From contig NZ_LMJF01000015.1 of the NCBI RefSeq assembly GCF_001429785.1, forward strand, positions 258,550-322,549: a stretch of 64,000 bases of DNA. The letters run 5' to 3'. This stretch comes from Lysobacter sp. Root916. GTDB lineage: Bacteria > Pseudomonadota > Gammaproteobacteria > Xanthomonadales > Xanthomonadaceae. Positions 28,579-39,334 of this stretch are shown in pieces. The stretch's first letter is position 1. Each line of letters begins with the position of its first letter. Below the pieces are notes generated by a model, which was not told where the DNA came from, searched no databases, and saw nothing but the letters and a program-made list of their open reading frames with translations. The position numbers were made by a program, and so were the translations under genes.

Positions 28579-29460
28579 TCAGGGCAGGCTGTCGTAGACC
28601 GAGCCGACGATCTGGGCCGGTTTGACCCAGTTCTGGCCCCAGACCGGGTCCAGATCGGCGGTGGGCGCGGCCGCCAGCACCTGTTCGCGGGTCCGGCCGG
28701 CGCGCTTGAGCTTGGCGACGCGCTCGCGCACCTCCGCGAGCATGTCTCGCGCGGCCTTGAGATCGGCGCGGGTACCGATCGGGCCATGCCCGGCGACGAT
28801 CCGGGTGCGCGGGTCGGACAGCGCCAGGCCGCGGTCCAGGGCCGCGATCAGGCCGTCGACGGTGCCGCCGACCCCGGTGTCGATGATCGGATAGAAGCCG
28901 TTGAAGTAGCAGTCGCCCATGTGCAGCACGTTGGCGGCCGGGAAATGCACCAGCAGATCGCCGTCGGTGTGCGCGGCGGGGACGTGGATCAGCCGCGCCT
29001 CCAGCCCGTCCAGGCGAATGCGGCCGTCGCCGGCCAGGGTCACGCGGGGCAGGGCGGCGGCGGGCAGGGGCGGGATGACCCGGTTGTGGTGCTTGAGGAA
29101 GGTCGCTTCGGCCATGCGCCGGCGCGCGTTCTCGTGCGCGATCAGGGTCGCGCCGGTCGCGGCCAGGGCCTCGTTGCCGCCGGCGTGGTCGCCGTGCCAG
29201 TGGGTGTTGACCACGTAACGCAGCGGCTTGCGGCCGGCCAGGGCCTGGCCCAGCGCCGGCGCGGCCTTGGCGGTTTCGCTGTCGACCAGCAGCGCGCCGT
29301 GCTCGGTTTCGGCCAGCAGCACGGTGGTGGCCGGGCCGCTCCAGGCCGACAGGCCGGGGGCGAGTTCGACCCAGGCCGCTGCGGGCTCGGCGGCCGGGGC
29401 CGGCCCGTTCAGCACCAGGGCCAGGACGAGAGAGACGACGGAAACGCGGCGCAGCGGCAT
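28579..29460 (-). CDS. Exported metallo-beta-lactamase-fold hydrolase
   Basis: 293 residues with a signal peptide (MPLRRVSVVSLVLALVLNG..., cleavage near PAPAA). The zinc motif is NTHWHGDHAGG (about 85-95, HxHxDH), later ligands are the His in VPAAHTDGD (about 160-168) and GHGPIG (about 223-228). The fold includes beta-lactamases, glyoxalases and lactonases; the substrate cannot be told from the motif. GGAG sits 8 bases before the ATG at 29460. It is transcribed away from map, sharing a 97-base divergent region. Confidence 0.9.
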   Translation of the reverse strand: MPLRRVSVVSLVLALVLNGPAPAAEPAAAWVELAPGLSAWSGPATTVLLAETEHGALLVDSETAKAAPALGQALAGRKPLRYVVNTHWHGDHAGGNEALAATGATLIAHENARRRMAEATFLKHHNRVIPPLPAAALPRVTLAGDGRIRLDGLEARLIHVPAAHTDGDLLVHFPAANVLHMGDCYFNGFYPIIDTGVGGTVDGLIAALDRGLALSDPRTRIVAGHGPIGTRADLKAARDMLAEVRERVAKLKRAGRTREQVLAAAPTADLDPVWGQNWVKPAQIVGSVYDSLP

Positions 29461-29545
29461 GCGGATGGCTCCGATGGGGGCGGGCGAGGACGACGGCGGC
29501 ACGCTGTGGACCGCGCGCCGCCATGATCGCGGGGCGTGAATAGGC

Positions 29546-29551
29546 GATAAT
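29546..29551 (+). promoter_or_regulatory. -10 box placing the map start at or near the ATG
   Basis: GATAAT lies six bases before the map ATG, and no Shine-Dalgarno sequence is visible. A transcript starting about 7 bases past the box would begin at the ATG itself (leaderless). No good -35 is present. Confidence 0.45.
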
Positions 29552-29557
29552 GCCCGC

Positions 29558-30334
29558 ATGCCCATCACCATCAAAACTCCGGACGAGATCGAGAAGATGC
29601 GCGTCGCCGGCCGCCTGGCCGCCGAGGTGCTGCAGATGATCGCTCCGCACGTGAAGCCCGGCGTCAGCACCGAGGCCCTGGACAAGCTCTGCCACGACCA
29701 CATCGTGAACGTGCAGCAGGCGATTCCGGCCAACGTCGGCTACAAGGGTTTCCCCAAGACGGTCTGCACCTCGGTCAACAACGTCATCTGCCACGGTATT
29801 CCCAGCGAGTCCAAGATCCTGAAGGAAGGCGACATCGTCAATATCGATGTCACCGTCATCAAGGACGGCTGGCACGGCGATACCAGCCGCATGTACATCG
29901 TCGGCGCGCCCTCGGTCATGGCCAAGCGCCTGGTCGACGTGACCCGCGAAGCGATGTTCCGCGGCATCCGCACGGTCAAGCCGGGTTCGACCCTGGGCGA
30001 CATCGGCGCGGCGATCCAGCAGTACGCCGAATCCGAACGCTTCAGCGTGGTGCGCGAGTACTGCGGCCACGGCATCGGCCGCATCTACCACGAAGACCCG
30101 CAGGTGCTGCATTACGGCCGCGCCGGCGAAGGCCTGGTGCTGAAGCCGGGCATGACCTTCACCATCGAGCCGATGATCAACGAGGGCGCGCGCCACACCA
30201 AGCTGCTGCCCGACGGCTGGACCGTGGTCACCAAGGACCGCAAGCTCTCGGCGCAGTGGGAACACACGGTCGCGGTGACCGACGACGGCGTCGAGATCCT
30301 GACCCGGCTGCCCGGCGACGACAACGACCTATGA
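29558..30334 (+). CDS. map: Methionine aminopeptidase, type I
   Basis: Removes the initiator Met from nascent proteins. It is 258 residues. The metal ligands are all in place: D in NIDVTVIKDGWHGDTSRMY (two Asp, about 98-112), H in YCGHGIGR (about 168-175), E in TIEPMINEG (about 205-213) and a C-terminal E in SAQWEHTVAV (about 231-240). The order map-glnD-dapD, divergent from rpsB-tsf, is the common proteobacterial arrangement. It shares ATGA with glnD. Confidence 0.98.
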   Translation: MPITIKTPDEIEKMRVAGRLAAEVLQMIAPHVKPGVSTEALDKLCHDHIVNVQQAIPANVGYKGFPKTVCTSVNNVICHGIPSESKILKEGDIVNIDVTVIKDGWHGDTSRMYIVGAPSVMAKRLVDVTREAMFRGIRTVKPGSTLGDIGAAIQQYAESERFSVVREYCGHGIGRIYHEDPQVLHYGRAGEGLVLKPGMTFTIEPMINEGARHTKLLPDGWTVVTKDRKLSAQWEHTVAVTDDGVEILTRLPGDDNDL

Positions 30335-33020
30335 CCGGTAGCGCCGCCGCCGGCTCTGGCCTGACGGAGCCGGGCGCGACGGCGCACAGCGCCGAGCGGG
30401 CGGCGTCGATCCGCACCGCATTGAACGCGGTCGACGCGGCGCTGGCGCAGCGTTTCGACGCCGGCGCCGACACCCCCGCCGACGGCATCGACATCGACCG
30501 CCTGCTGCGCGTGCGCGCCGACACCGTCGACGCCGAAGTGCGCGCGGCCTGGCGCGACAGCATTCCGGCCGACGCGCCGCTGGCGCTGTTCGCGGTCGGC
30601 GGCTACGGCCGCGGCGAACTGTTCCCGCAATCCGACATCGACCTGCTGGTGCTGGCCGAGTCGCAGGCCCAGGCCGATCACGCCGAGGCCCTGGGCCGCT
30701 TCTTCACCCTGCTGTGGGATGGCGGCCTGCCGGTCGGCCATGCGGTGCGCTCGGCCGCGCAATGCACCGAGGCCGCGGCCGACATCACCGTGCTTACCGC
30801 GATGCTGGAAGCGCGCCCGCTGGCCGCCGACCATCACGCCGGCGCCACCTTGCAGGCCGCGATCGCGCCGCTGTACGTGTGGCCGGCGCGCGAGTTCTTC
30901 CTGGCCAAGCGCGAGGAGCTGCGGCAGCGCCACGCGCGCTACGGCGACACCGCCGACAATCTCGAACCCAATCTCAAGGAAGGCCCGGGCGGCCTGCGCG
31001 ACGTTCAGACCCTGCACTGGATGGCGCTGCGCATCATCGGCACCGCCGACCTGGAATCGCTGGTCGCGATCGGCCAGCTCGGCGTCGACGAACTGGGCAC
31101 GCTGGAGCGCGAACGCCGCGCCCTGTCGCGCCTGCGCTTCGGCCTGCACCTGGTCGCGCGCAAGCGCGAGGAGCGCCTGCGCTTCGACTACCAGAAACTG
31201 CTGGCCGAGCGCCTGGGCTACGTCGACAACGCCGACACCCTCGCCGTCGAGCAGATGATGCAGGGCTTCTACCGCAGCGCCGCGCTGGTGCTGCGGATCG
31301 GCGAGCGCCTGCTGCAGCGTTACGAAGAGCAGATCGAGGGCGAGCCCGCGCCGGTGCCGATGCGCGGCGCGTTCGAGGCCTTCGAGCTGCGCCGCGACTA
31401 CATCGCCGCGCGCTCGCCGCAGTGGCCGCGCGACGCGCAGGACATCTTCGCCCTGTTCGCGGCCTGGGCCGAGCACGACGGCGTGCGCGGCCTGCACTCG
31501 CGCACCGCGCGCGCGCTGGCCGAGTCGCTGTCGCGCATCCCCAGTTTCGAGGCCGCCGACCCCGCCTTGCGCGAGCGCTTCCTGGCGATCCTGCGCGGTC
31601 CGCATCCGGTCCACGCGCTGGAACGCATGGCGCGCCTGGGCGTGCTCGGGCGCTGGATTCCGGCGTTCTCGAAAGTCTCCGGGCGCATGCAGTTCGATCT
31701 GTTCCACGTCTACACGGTCGATCAACACACCTTGGCGGTGCTGCGCAATCTGGCGCGCTTCGCCTCCGGCGTGGCCGACGAGCGTTTCAGCATCGCCCAC
31801 GAAGTCTGGCCGCGCCTGCGCAAGCCCGAACTGCTGCTGCTGGCCGGCCTGTTCCACGACATCGCCAAGGGCCGCGGCGGCGACCATTCCGAGCTCGGCG
31901 GCGACGACGCGCGCGCGTTCGGCACCGTGATGGGCCTGAGCGAGGCCGACACCGCCCTGATCGAATGGCTGGTGCGCCAACACCTGCTGATGTCGGTGAC
32001 CGCGCAGAAGCAGGACATCGCCGATCCGGAAGTGATCCACCGCTTCGCCGGCAAGGTCGCCGACCGCGAGCGTCTGGATCATCTGTATCTGCTGACCTGC
32101 GCCGATATCGCCGGCACCTCGCCCAAGCTGTGGAACGCGTGGAAGGACCGGCTGATGGCCGATCTCTACACCGCCACCCGCCTGGCCTTGCGACGCGGGC
32201 TGGAGCACCCGGTCGCGGGCGCCGAGCGCGCGGCCGAGACCCGCGCCGCCGCGCACGCCATGCTGGCCGCGTTCGGCAGCGGCGACGACGAGATCGCGGC
32301 GCTGTTCGCGCGCATGCCGGACATCGGCTTCCAGCGCGGGCGCCCGGATCAGATCGCCTGGCAGGCCGCTTCGCTGCGCGGCGTGCTGGTCGGCGACACC
32401 CGCGTGCGTGCGCGTCCGGTCAGCGCGCTGGCCGGTGCGCTGGAAGTGTTCGTGCATTCGCCCGACCGCGACGGCCTGTTCGCCGCGATCGTGGCCACCC
32501 TGGACCGCCTCGGCCTGGCGATCCAGCAGGCGCGCGTGCTCGACGGCCCGCAGGGCACCATCTTCGACACCTTCGAAGTCGTGCCCACCGACCCGCGCCA
32601 TCCGCCCTCGGCCGAGGACGTCGAGCGCCGTCTGGCCGCGACCCTGGCCGCGCCGCTGGACCGGGTCCGGCCGGCGCGCCGCGCCCAGCCGCGCCACCTC
32701 AAGCATTTCCGCATCGTGCCGCAGATCGGCTTCAACACGGTCGACAAATCCGGCAGCGACAGCGCCGGCGGCGCCGGCGAGCGCACCCTGCTCAGTCTGG
32801 TCTGCACCGACCGGCCGGGCCTGCTCGCCGACGTCGCCATGACCCTGCGCAATCAGGCGCTGCGCGTGCACGACGCGCGCATCGCCACCTTCGGCGAACG
32901 CGCCGAGGACATGTTCCAGATCACCAGCCCCGACACCGACGGGCGCGATCGCGCGCTCGACGAAACGCAACAGCAGGCGCTGCGCGACGCGCTGCTCGCC
33001 TGCCTGGAAGGAGACCACCG

Positions 33021-33024
<4 letters not shown>
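30331..33024 (+). CDS. glnD: Bifunctional uridylyltransferase / uridylyl-removing enzyme GlnD
   Basis: Glutamine sensor that adds or removes UMP on PII proteins. It is 897 residues. The nucleotidyltransferase motif [19 protein letters not shown] is at about 90-108; the HD hydrolase motif [16 protein letters not shown] is at about 507-522; two ACT domains follow (about 705-790 and 825-897, the second starting [16 protein letters not shown]). Starts and ends in ATGA overlaps with map and dapD, so the three are translated as a unit. The N-terminus (about 1-40) is variable. Confidence 0.97.
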
Positions 33025-33914
<890 letters not shown>

Positions 33915-33922
33915 GTCAGCCG

Positions 33923-34420
33923 ATGGCGCGTCTGTCCGCCAACACGGTGGTGGCAAGGGCAATCACCTCGTGGACGGCGGGTGCTCTGGTTGTCGCACTC
34001 GCCTCACTCGCAATAGGTCATGTGCTCGGCCTCTACCGATTAGCGCTAGAGATCTGGTTTATGCTGGGTCTCCTGACGCTCAATAGCGTGACTTGGTGGC
34101 TGTATACGCGGCGTTTCGCCGATAGCGTAGAAGAGGCGGGCGATGCATTGCGGGTGCGGCGTCGGGGGCTGGAAGAGCTAATACCGATCTCGGACATCGC
34201 CAAGGTGTCCGAGCAGATCGAGTGGCGGACCCGAAAAGTGGTGTTGTCCCTACGCATTTCGAGCAAGTTCGGGCGACGGATCGAATTCTTCCCGAAACCC
34301 AATTCGCCGTTCGGCTCGCCCGGCGGCAGCGACGTCAGCCGCGCGCTGCGCGAACGCGTCGCCATGACCGCCGCCTTAGGTTCCATCGCGTCGGCAGGCG
34401 CTCGATCGCCGTCTGGCTGA
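33923..34420 (+). CDS. Small membrane protein, paralogue of the next gene
   Basis: Not recognised. It is 165 residues with two hydrophobic segments near the N-terminus (ALVVALASLAIGHVLGL, about 20-36; IWFMLGLLTLNSVTWWLY, about 43-60) and then a soluble beta-rich part. LRVRRRGLEELIPISDIAKV and SKFGRRIEFFPKPNSPFGSP align with the same positions of the protein at 34553-35029, so they are duplicates. The soluble part looks like a small PH-like sheet, but that is a guess. Base composition appears less GC-rich than the neighbours. Starts 8 bases after dapD. Confidence 0.75.
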   Translation: MARLSANTVVARAITSWTAGALVVALASLAIGHVLGLYRLALEIWFMLGLLTLNSVTWWLYTRRFADSVEEAGDALRVRRRGLEELIPISDIAKVSEQIEWRTRKVVLSLRISSKFGRRIEFFPKPNSPFGSPGGSDVSRALRERVAMTAALGSIASAGARSPSG

Positions 34421-34552
34421 GTCAGAGCGAATGATGCGCATCTACGTTTCGAGGGACCGTCGCGCCGATAAGAACATCCGCATGTGCAGGGAGCATGTCG
34501 GTGCAATACGGGCCGATAGCTGGGGTGCCGATTTGAATCGGGCGGAATATTC

Positions 34553-35029
34553 ATGACCATGCGCCGCATCTCATCGTCGATGTCCTACCACTTCAAACGC
34601 ACCTTCCCCATCGTGATGTTCGGTGCCTTTTCCGCCGCGCTGGTGGCCGCGCTGTTGCAGCGCCCGGTGCCGGTCGAGACGGTGGGGGTGTTCGCGGTCG
34701 CCATCGTGGTCGGCGGAGTCGTGACCTATCGCTACCTGCGCGACGTGCTGGACGAGGTCTACGACGACGGCGACCGCTTGCTGGTCCGCAACGGTGGTGT
34801 CGAGGACACGGTGCAGCTGCGCGACGTGGTCGCCGTCGATTCGGCCCGCTGGCGCACCTTGGTCCGCCTGACGCTGACGCTCTCCGTTCCGGGAAAGTTC
34901 GGGGATAAGATCGTCTTTCTCCTGCGCGACACCTTCCTGGACGGGATGCCGTACGGGGCGCCCGCGCAGATCAAGCAACTGGAAGACCGCATCGCGGCAC
35001 TCAAACGCAATTCGACGGGGCAGCAATGA
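34553..35029 (+). CDS. Small membrane protein, paralogue of the previous gene
   Basis: Not recognised. It is 158 residues. Two membrane segments (IVMFGAFSAALVAALL, about 20-35; VGVFAVAIVVGGVVTYRYL, about 44-62) precede a soluble domain with LLVRNGGVEDTVQLRDVVAV and GKFGDKIVFLLRD, matching the neighbour at 33923-34420. Several in-frame ATGs (34553, 34559, 34580) could be used. It overlaps the ArsC-like gene by ATGA. Confidence 0.75.
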   Translation: MTMRRISSSMSYHFKRTFPIVMFGAFSAALVAALLQRPVPVETVGVFAVAIVVGGVVTYRYLRDVLDEVYDDGDRLLVRNGGVEDTVQLRDVVAVDSARWRTLVRLTLTLSVPGKFGDKIVFLLRDTFLDGMPYGAPAQIKQLEDRIAALKRNSTGQQ

Positions 35030-35385
35030 CCACGCTCTATGGCTTGAACAACTGCGACACCTGCAAGAAGGCCCGTAAGTGGCTGGACCGCTTCGGCGTC
35101 GCGCACAGCTTCGTCGACTATCGCGACCACCGGCAGACGCCGGAGACGCTGCTGGGCTGGCGCGACCAGCTCGGCGGTTGGGACGCGATGATCAACAAGT
35201 CCTCGACCACCTGGCGCACGCTGCCGCCGAACCGCAAGGAGCCGGCCTCGGATGCGGAATGGAAGCTGCTGCTGAAGGAGTATCCGCAGCTCATCCGGCG
35301 CCCGGTGGTGGTCACCGACGACGGCACCGTCACCCAGGGCTTCAGCGACAACGGTTTCAAGCTGCGCTTCGGAGTGGGTAAGTGA
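35026..35385 (+). CDS. ArsC/Spx-family thioredoxin-fold protein (YffB-like)
   Basis: 119 residues. CxxC is present in [16 protein letters not shown] (about 6-21), and [10 protein letters not shown] (about 90-99) holds the conserved Arg-Pro loop. The family includes arsenate reductase, Spx and YffB; YffB is typically encoded just before dapE, exactly as here, which favours YffB over ArsC. Overlaps both neighbours by four bases (ATGA before, GTGA after). The biochemical role of YffB is not settled. Confidence 0.9.
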   Translation: MTTLYGLNNCDTCKKARKWLDRFGVAHSFVDYRDHRQTPETLLGWRDQLGGWDAMINKSSTTWRTLPPNRKEPASDAEWKLLLKEYPQLIRRPVVVTDDGTVTQGFSDNGFKLRFGVGK

Positions 35386-36518
35386 GCGATGTCCTGCAGC
35401 TGACCCGCGATCTGATCGCGCGCGCGTCGGTGACGCCGGAAGACCTGGGTTGCCAGGCGCTGATCGCCGAACGCCTGCAGCACGCGGGCTTGCGCTGCGA
35501 GCATCTGCGTTACGGTGAGGTCGACAATCTCTGGGCCGTGCACGGCGAGGACGGCCCGACCCTGGTGCTGCTGGGGCATACCGACGTGGTGCCCTCGGGC
35601 CCGCGCGAGGCCTGGGCCAGCGATCCCTTCGTGCCCGAGATCCGCGACGGCGTGCTGTACGGCCGCGGCGCGGCCGACATGAAGGGTAGCGTGGCCGCGT
35701 TCGTGGTCGCGCTGGAACGCTTCGTCGCCGCGTATCCGCGTCATCCGGGCCGGGTCGCGCTGCTGCTGACCTCGGACGAGGAGGGCGACGCCATCGACGG
35801 CGTGCGCCGCGTCGCCGAGACCTTCCGCGCGCGCGGCGAACGCCTGGACTGGTGCGTGACCGGCGAGCCCTCGTCGACCGCCAAGCTTGGCGACCTGCTG
35901 CGCGTGGGCCGTCGCGGCACCTTGTCGGCGACCTTGAACGTGATCGGGGTGCAGGGCCACGTCGCTTATCCGGACAAGGCGCGCAACCCGATCCATCAGG
36001 CCATGCCGGCCCTGTCGGCGCTGGCGGCGCGACGTTGGGACGAAGGCTACGAGACCTTCCCGCCGACCAGCTTCCAGATCAGCAACGTGCACGCGGGTAC
36101 CGGCGCCAACAACGTGATTCCGGGCGAGCTGCAGGTATTGTTCAACCTGCGCTACAACCCGAGCTGGAACGCCGAGGGCCTGGAGCGCGAATGCGAGCAG
36201 GTGCTGCGCGCGCACGGGTTGGAATACCAGATCCGCTGGTTCCGCGGCGGCGAGCCGTTCTACACCCCGGAAGGTCCGCTGCGCGCGGCCGCGCGCGAAG
36301 TGCTGGCGCGTTTCGCCGGCGCCGCGCCGGAAGAAAGCACCGGCGGCGGTACTTCGGATGCGCGCTTCATCGCGCCGCTGGGCGCGCAGTGCATCGAGAT
36401 CGGGCCGGTCAACGCCAGCATCCACAAGGTCGACGAGCACGTGTCGGTGGCCGATCTGGAAGCGCTGCCGGATTTGTATCTGGCCTTGATCGAGCGTTTG
36501 CTGGTGCCGAACGCTTAA
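35382..36518 (+). CDS. dapE: Succinyl-diaminopimelate desuccinylase
   Basis: Zinc M20-family hydrolase in the succinylase pathway to meso-diaminopimelate and lysine. It is 378 residues from a GTG start that overlaps the previous stop. Metal motifs are [11 protein letters not shown] (about 64-74), [10 protein letters not shown] (about 94-103) and [12 protein letters not shown] (about 128-139); [13 protein letters not shown] (about 324-336) is in the substrate region. It works with dapD in the same cluster. Confidence 0.97.
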   Translation: MSDVLQLTRDLIARASVTPEDLGCQALIAERLQHAGLRCEHLRYGEVDNLWAVHGEDGPTLVLLGHTDVVPSGPREAWASDPFVPEIRDGVLYGRGAADMKGSVAAFVVALERFVAAYPRHPGRVALLLTSDEEGDAIDGVRRVAETFRARGERLDWCVTGEPSSTAKLGDLLRVGRRGTLSATLNVIGVQGHVAYPDKARNPIHQAMPALSALAARRWDEGYETFPPTSFQISNVHAGTGANNVIPGELQVLFNLRYNPSWNAEGLERECEQVLRAHGLEYQIRWFRGGEPFYTPEGPLRAAAREVLARFAGAAPEESTGGGTSDARFIAPLGAQCIEIGPVNASIHKVDEHVSVADLEALPDLYLALIERLLVPNA

Positions 36519-36579
36519 ACGCTCGGCGCCGGGAGTTGGGCGCGCGGGCTGGGATTCGCGTTGCGTCGTGTGGGTTCTA

Positions 36580-36649
36580 ATCGCGGCTCACGCCGCTCCC
36601 ACAGAGAGCGACGCGGCCTGCTTTCTGTGGGAGCGGCGTGAGCCGCGAT
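36580..36649. repeat. REP-like inverted pair between dapE and the acylase gene
   Basis: Two arms of 24 bases (36580-36603 and 36626-36649) are perfect inverted copies, separated by 22 bases. The right arm contains GTGGGAGCGGCGTGAGCCGC. It lies between convergent genes and could also serve as a terminator-like hairpin. Confidence 0.85.
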
Positions 36650-36690
36650 CGCGCAGTCCCGATCGGCCGCGTCGCTCCACCTGCCGCGCC

Positions 36691-39048
36691 TCAGCGCGGC
36701 TTTAGCGTCAAGGTGTGCTGCGTCGCCCCCGGCAGGAACGGCGAGGGGCGGCCTTGGACCCAGTCGTCGTGACCGGCGCCCCAGTACGGCGACAGCGGAT
36801 GCCCGCTTTGCCCGCCGGGCATCTGGATGATGCCCTCGGCTTCGTGCCCCGGTGCCACCACCATGCGCTCGGAGGCGCCGAAGTCCTGGCGCTGCACGCG
36901 CGGCATGGCGACGTCGCCGGGTAGTTCGTCCGCAGGCATGCACAGCACCGGCTTGGCGAATTCGGGCAGGGCGCGCGCGAGCGGGTGGCAGATCGCGGCG
37001 GTGTTGCGTTCGCCCCAGCGGCGCTGCGCCAGCGGTCCCTGTTTGGCGAGATCGTCGCGGACCTGGCGCGCGGCGTCCTCGAACAACGCGTCCCAGGAGG
37101 GATAGCGACGCGGCAGCAGGTGCTGCGGCTGCTGGGTGACCAGCGGCCAGGCCACGCCTTCGAATTGCGGCAGTTCGGGCATCTCGAAATCGCGGCCCTG
37201 GCGCACGCGTGCGGGCGCGGTCAGACCGTCGATCAAGCGATCGTGCACGGCCAGGCGCCAGGCGCGCACCAGCCGGTAACTCACCGATTCGGGCACGGCG
37301 CGGCCTTCCCAATGCGCGGACGCCGCGGCCAGCTCCTTCAACGCGGGCGCATCCTTGGAGCGCGCCGCCTGCTCGCGCAGCAGCGTCCACCAGCGCGTCA
37401 GGAACACCGCGCGGTCGTCGAGCTGGATTCGCATCAGGTCGCGTTCGTCCAGGCGCGACTTGCTCATCAGGTCGTCGCGGATCTGCTGCGCGCGCGCGCC
37501 CAGGACCAGGCCGCCGTCGCCGATGCGCGCCAGTTCGGCGCCTTCGAGCGTGCGCGAGTTCGCCGTCCACAGACGCCCGCCGGGCGGATCGATCAGTTGC
37601 GGTGCGACGTCGCTGCGCAGGGTCCAGGGCGGGCAGGCCGCGTCTGCGGCCAGGGGCACCGCCGGCGTGCAGCCCGGCGCGCGCTGCGGAATCGGGCCGA
37701 GCAGGCGCCAGGCGATGCGGCCTTCGCGGTCGCCGACCAGCAGGTTCTGCACCGGCATCGCCACGCCCTGGGCATCGCGCATGGCCTCGTCCAGCGACTG
37801 CGCGCGAATCAGCTTGGCCAGGCCCAGATTGAGCCCGCCGGGCAGATGCGCCGACCAGCGCAACGCCAGCGCGCTGCCGTCGGCGTTGTCGTGCATCAGC
37901 GGGCCCCAGGCGGTCTCGCGCACGCGCAGCACGCGCGCGGCTTCGCCTTTGACCTCGATGCGTTCTTCGTAGGTGCGCAGCCCGGCGCAGGCCTTGGGTG
38001 CGGGGCCGGCGCAGCCGGGCGCGATCGCCCAGTCCAGCCAGTCGCCGTAGCTGTTGGTAAAGCCCCAGGCGACATGGCCGTTGCTGCCGACCACCAGCGC
38101 CGGCAGGCCGGGCAGGGTGAAACCGCCGGCATCGATGCGGCCGCCGGGCACGCGCGCGTCGGCGTAGCGCAGGCGCGCGCGGAACCACAGATTGGGCGCG
38201 CGCAGGCCCAGGTGCATGTCGTCGGCGACGATCGCGCGGCCGTCGCGGGTACGGCTGCCGGCGACGGCGAAGTTGTTGCTGCCGACCTCGTTGCGACGCG
38301 GGACTTCCACCGGCGCTTCGTCGGCCGGTATCGGCATGCTGCGCAGGTCGATGGTGGCCGCATCGGGCAACTGCACATCGCCGTGCGGATTGCCGAACAG
38401 GGGCGCGTCCCAGCTGCTGCTGCCGTGGGTGAGCAGTGCGTACAGGTTCGGCGACAGGGCCGGGCGCAGCTTCCACAGCGCGCGTTCGCGCACGTTGTCG
38501 GCGTCCTGCAGGTCGAAGTACATCGCGTAGCCGACCAGGGCCGAGTCGGCCAGCTGCCAGCGCTGCGGCTGCGTCCCCAGCAGCAGATAGGGCCAGGGCC
38601 GCGCGCGCAGCGCGCCCAGGCCGTCGTTGACGCCGTCGGTATAGGCCTGCAGCAGCGGGCGCTGCTCGCCGGCGAAACTGGACAGCTGTTGCTCGGTGCG
38701 CGCGCGCAGGCGATGCACGCGCCGGCGTTGATCCACCTCGACCGCGATCGGGCCGAACAACGCCGACAGCTCGCCGGCCGCGGTGCGGCGCAGCAGGTCC
38801 ATTTCGAAGTAGCGTTCCTGCGCATGGATGTAGCCCAGCGCGCGGATCGCGTCGGTCTCGTTGGCGGCGTCGATGGTGACCACGCCCTGCGCGTCGCGCT
38901 GCACGCTCACCGGGGCCGACAGACCCTGCAGCGCCAGTTCGCCGTCCAGTTGCGGCAGGCTGCCGCGCAGCAGCCACCAGGCGCCCGCGCCCGCGATCAA
39001 ACCCATTACCAGCAGCGCGAGCAGGCCGCGCTTGATCCAATGTGCCAT
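36691..39048 (-). CDS. Penicillin acylase (Ntn hydrolase, S45) family protein
   Basis: Amide hydrolase of the penicillin amidase/AHL acylase family, 785 residues. A single N-terminal hydrophobic segment (GLLALLVMGLIAGAGAWWLL, about 8-27) acts as signal or anchor. The autocatalytic Ser opens the beta chain in EVGSNNFAVAG (about 240-250), and the family's VxWG-like HVAWGFTNSYGDW (about 302-314) follows. A GGAGG box lies 7 bases before ATG 39048. Substrates of this family range from penicillins to acyl-homoserine lactones and cyclic lipopeptides; which applies here cannot be read from sequence. Confidence 0.92.
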   Translation of the reverse strand: MAHWIKRGLLALLVMGLIAGAGAWWLLRGSLPQLDGELALQGLSAPVSVQRDAQGVVTIDAANETDAIRALGYIHAQERYFEMDLLRRTAAGELSALFGPIAVEVDQRRRVHRLRARTEQQLSSFAGEQRPLLQAYTDGVNDGLGALRARPWPYLLLGTQPQRWQLADSALVGYAMYFDLQDADNVRERALWKLRPALSPNLYALLTHGSSSWDAPLFGNPHGDVQLPDAATIDLRSMPIPADEAPVEVPRRNEVGSNNFAVAGSRTRDGRAIVADDMHLGLRAPNLWFRARLRYADARVPGGRIDAGGFTLPGLPALVVGSNGHVAWGFTNSYGDWLDWAIAPGCAGPAPKACAGLRTYEERIEVKGEAARVLRVRETAWGPLMHDNADGSALALRWSAHLPGGLNLGLAKLIRAQSLDEAMRDAQGVAMPVQNLLVGDREGRIAWRLLGPIPQRAPGCTPAVPLAADAACPPWTLRSDVAPQLIDPPGGRLWTANSRTLEGAELARIGDGGLVLGARAQQIRDDLMSKSRLDERDLMRIQLDDRAVFLTRWWTLLREQAARSKDAPALKELAAASAHWEGRAVPESVSYRLVRAWRLAVHDRLIDGLTAPARVRQGRDFEMPELPQFEGVAWPLVTQQPQHLLPRRYPSWDALFEDAARQVRDDLAKQGPLAQRRWGERNTAAICHPLARALPEFAKPVLCMPADELPGDVAMPRVQRQDFGASERMVVAPGHEAEGIIQMPGGQSGHPLSPYWGAGHDDWVQGRPSPFLPGATQHTLTLKPR

Positions 39049-39183
39049 GAGGTGCCCTCCGCGGCGCAGCTTAGCCGATTGGCCGCTCCGTCCAGGGGGC
39101 TGCGTTGGCCTTAGGCGAGCGGACCGGGCGGGCGGGAGCCCCGGACGCTTGCAAACCGTCCCGGCCTCAAGCAGGATCGAGCC

Positions 39184-39303
39184 ATGACCCGTCCCTTCGC
39201 CACCGTCCTGATCCGCAGCGCCGCCCTCCGCGGCCGCGCGGCCGTGGCCGCGGCGAACAATAACAATCGCAATAACGCCAGCCTCCCGCGGGCCGGCGAT
39301 TAG
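39184..39303 (+). CDS. Asparagine-rich leader peptide (candidate asnB attenuator)
   Basis: 39-residue frame MTRPFATVLIRSAAL... with six Asn codons in seven (NNNNRNN, residues 25-31, bases 39256-39276). AGGA lies 7 bases before the ATG. It ends 31 bases before an intrinsic terminator, and the next gene is asparagine synthetase. This is the layout of ribosome-mediated attenuation: stalling on Asn codons when Asn-tRNA is short would free the segment 39287-39293, which can pair over 7 G-C bases with 39337-39343, the terminator's left arm. A possible -35/-10 (TTGCAA 39149, CAGGAT 39172) precedes it. Confidence 0.8.
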   Translation: MTRPFATVLIRSAALRGRAAVAAANNNNRNNASLPRAGD

Positions 39304-39334
39304 CGCGCGCAACATACGCTCTTAATCGTCAACG

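Noticed and set aside
30112-33018. 968-residue open frame on the minus strand opposite glnD
   Set aside because: Composition is Gln/Arg/Val/Gly repeats typical of the antisense frame of a GC-rich gene; glnD on the plus strand has full domain motifs.
35026-35385. Arsenate reductase (arsC) call
   Set aside because: The CxxC and dapE-adjacent position fit YffB better, and no other arsenic gene is nearby.
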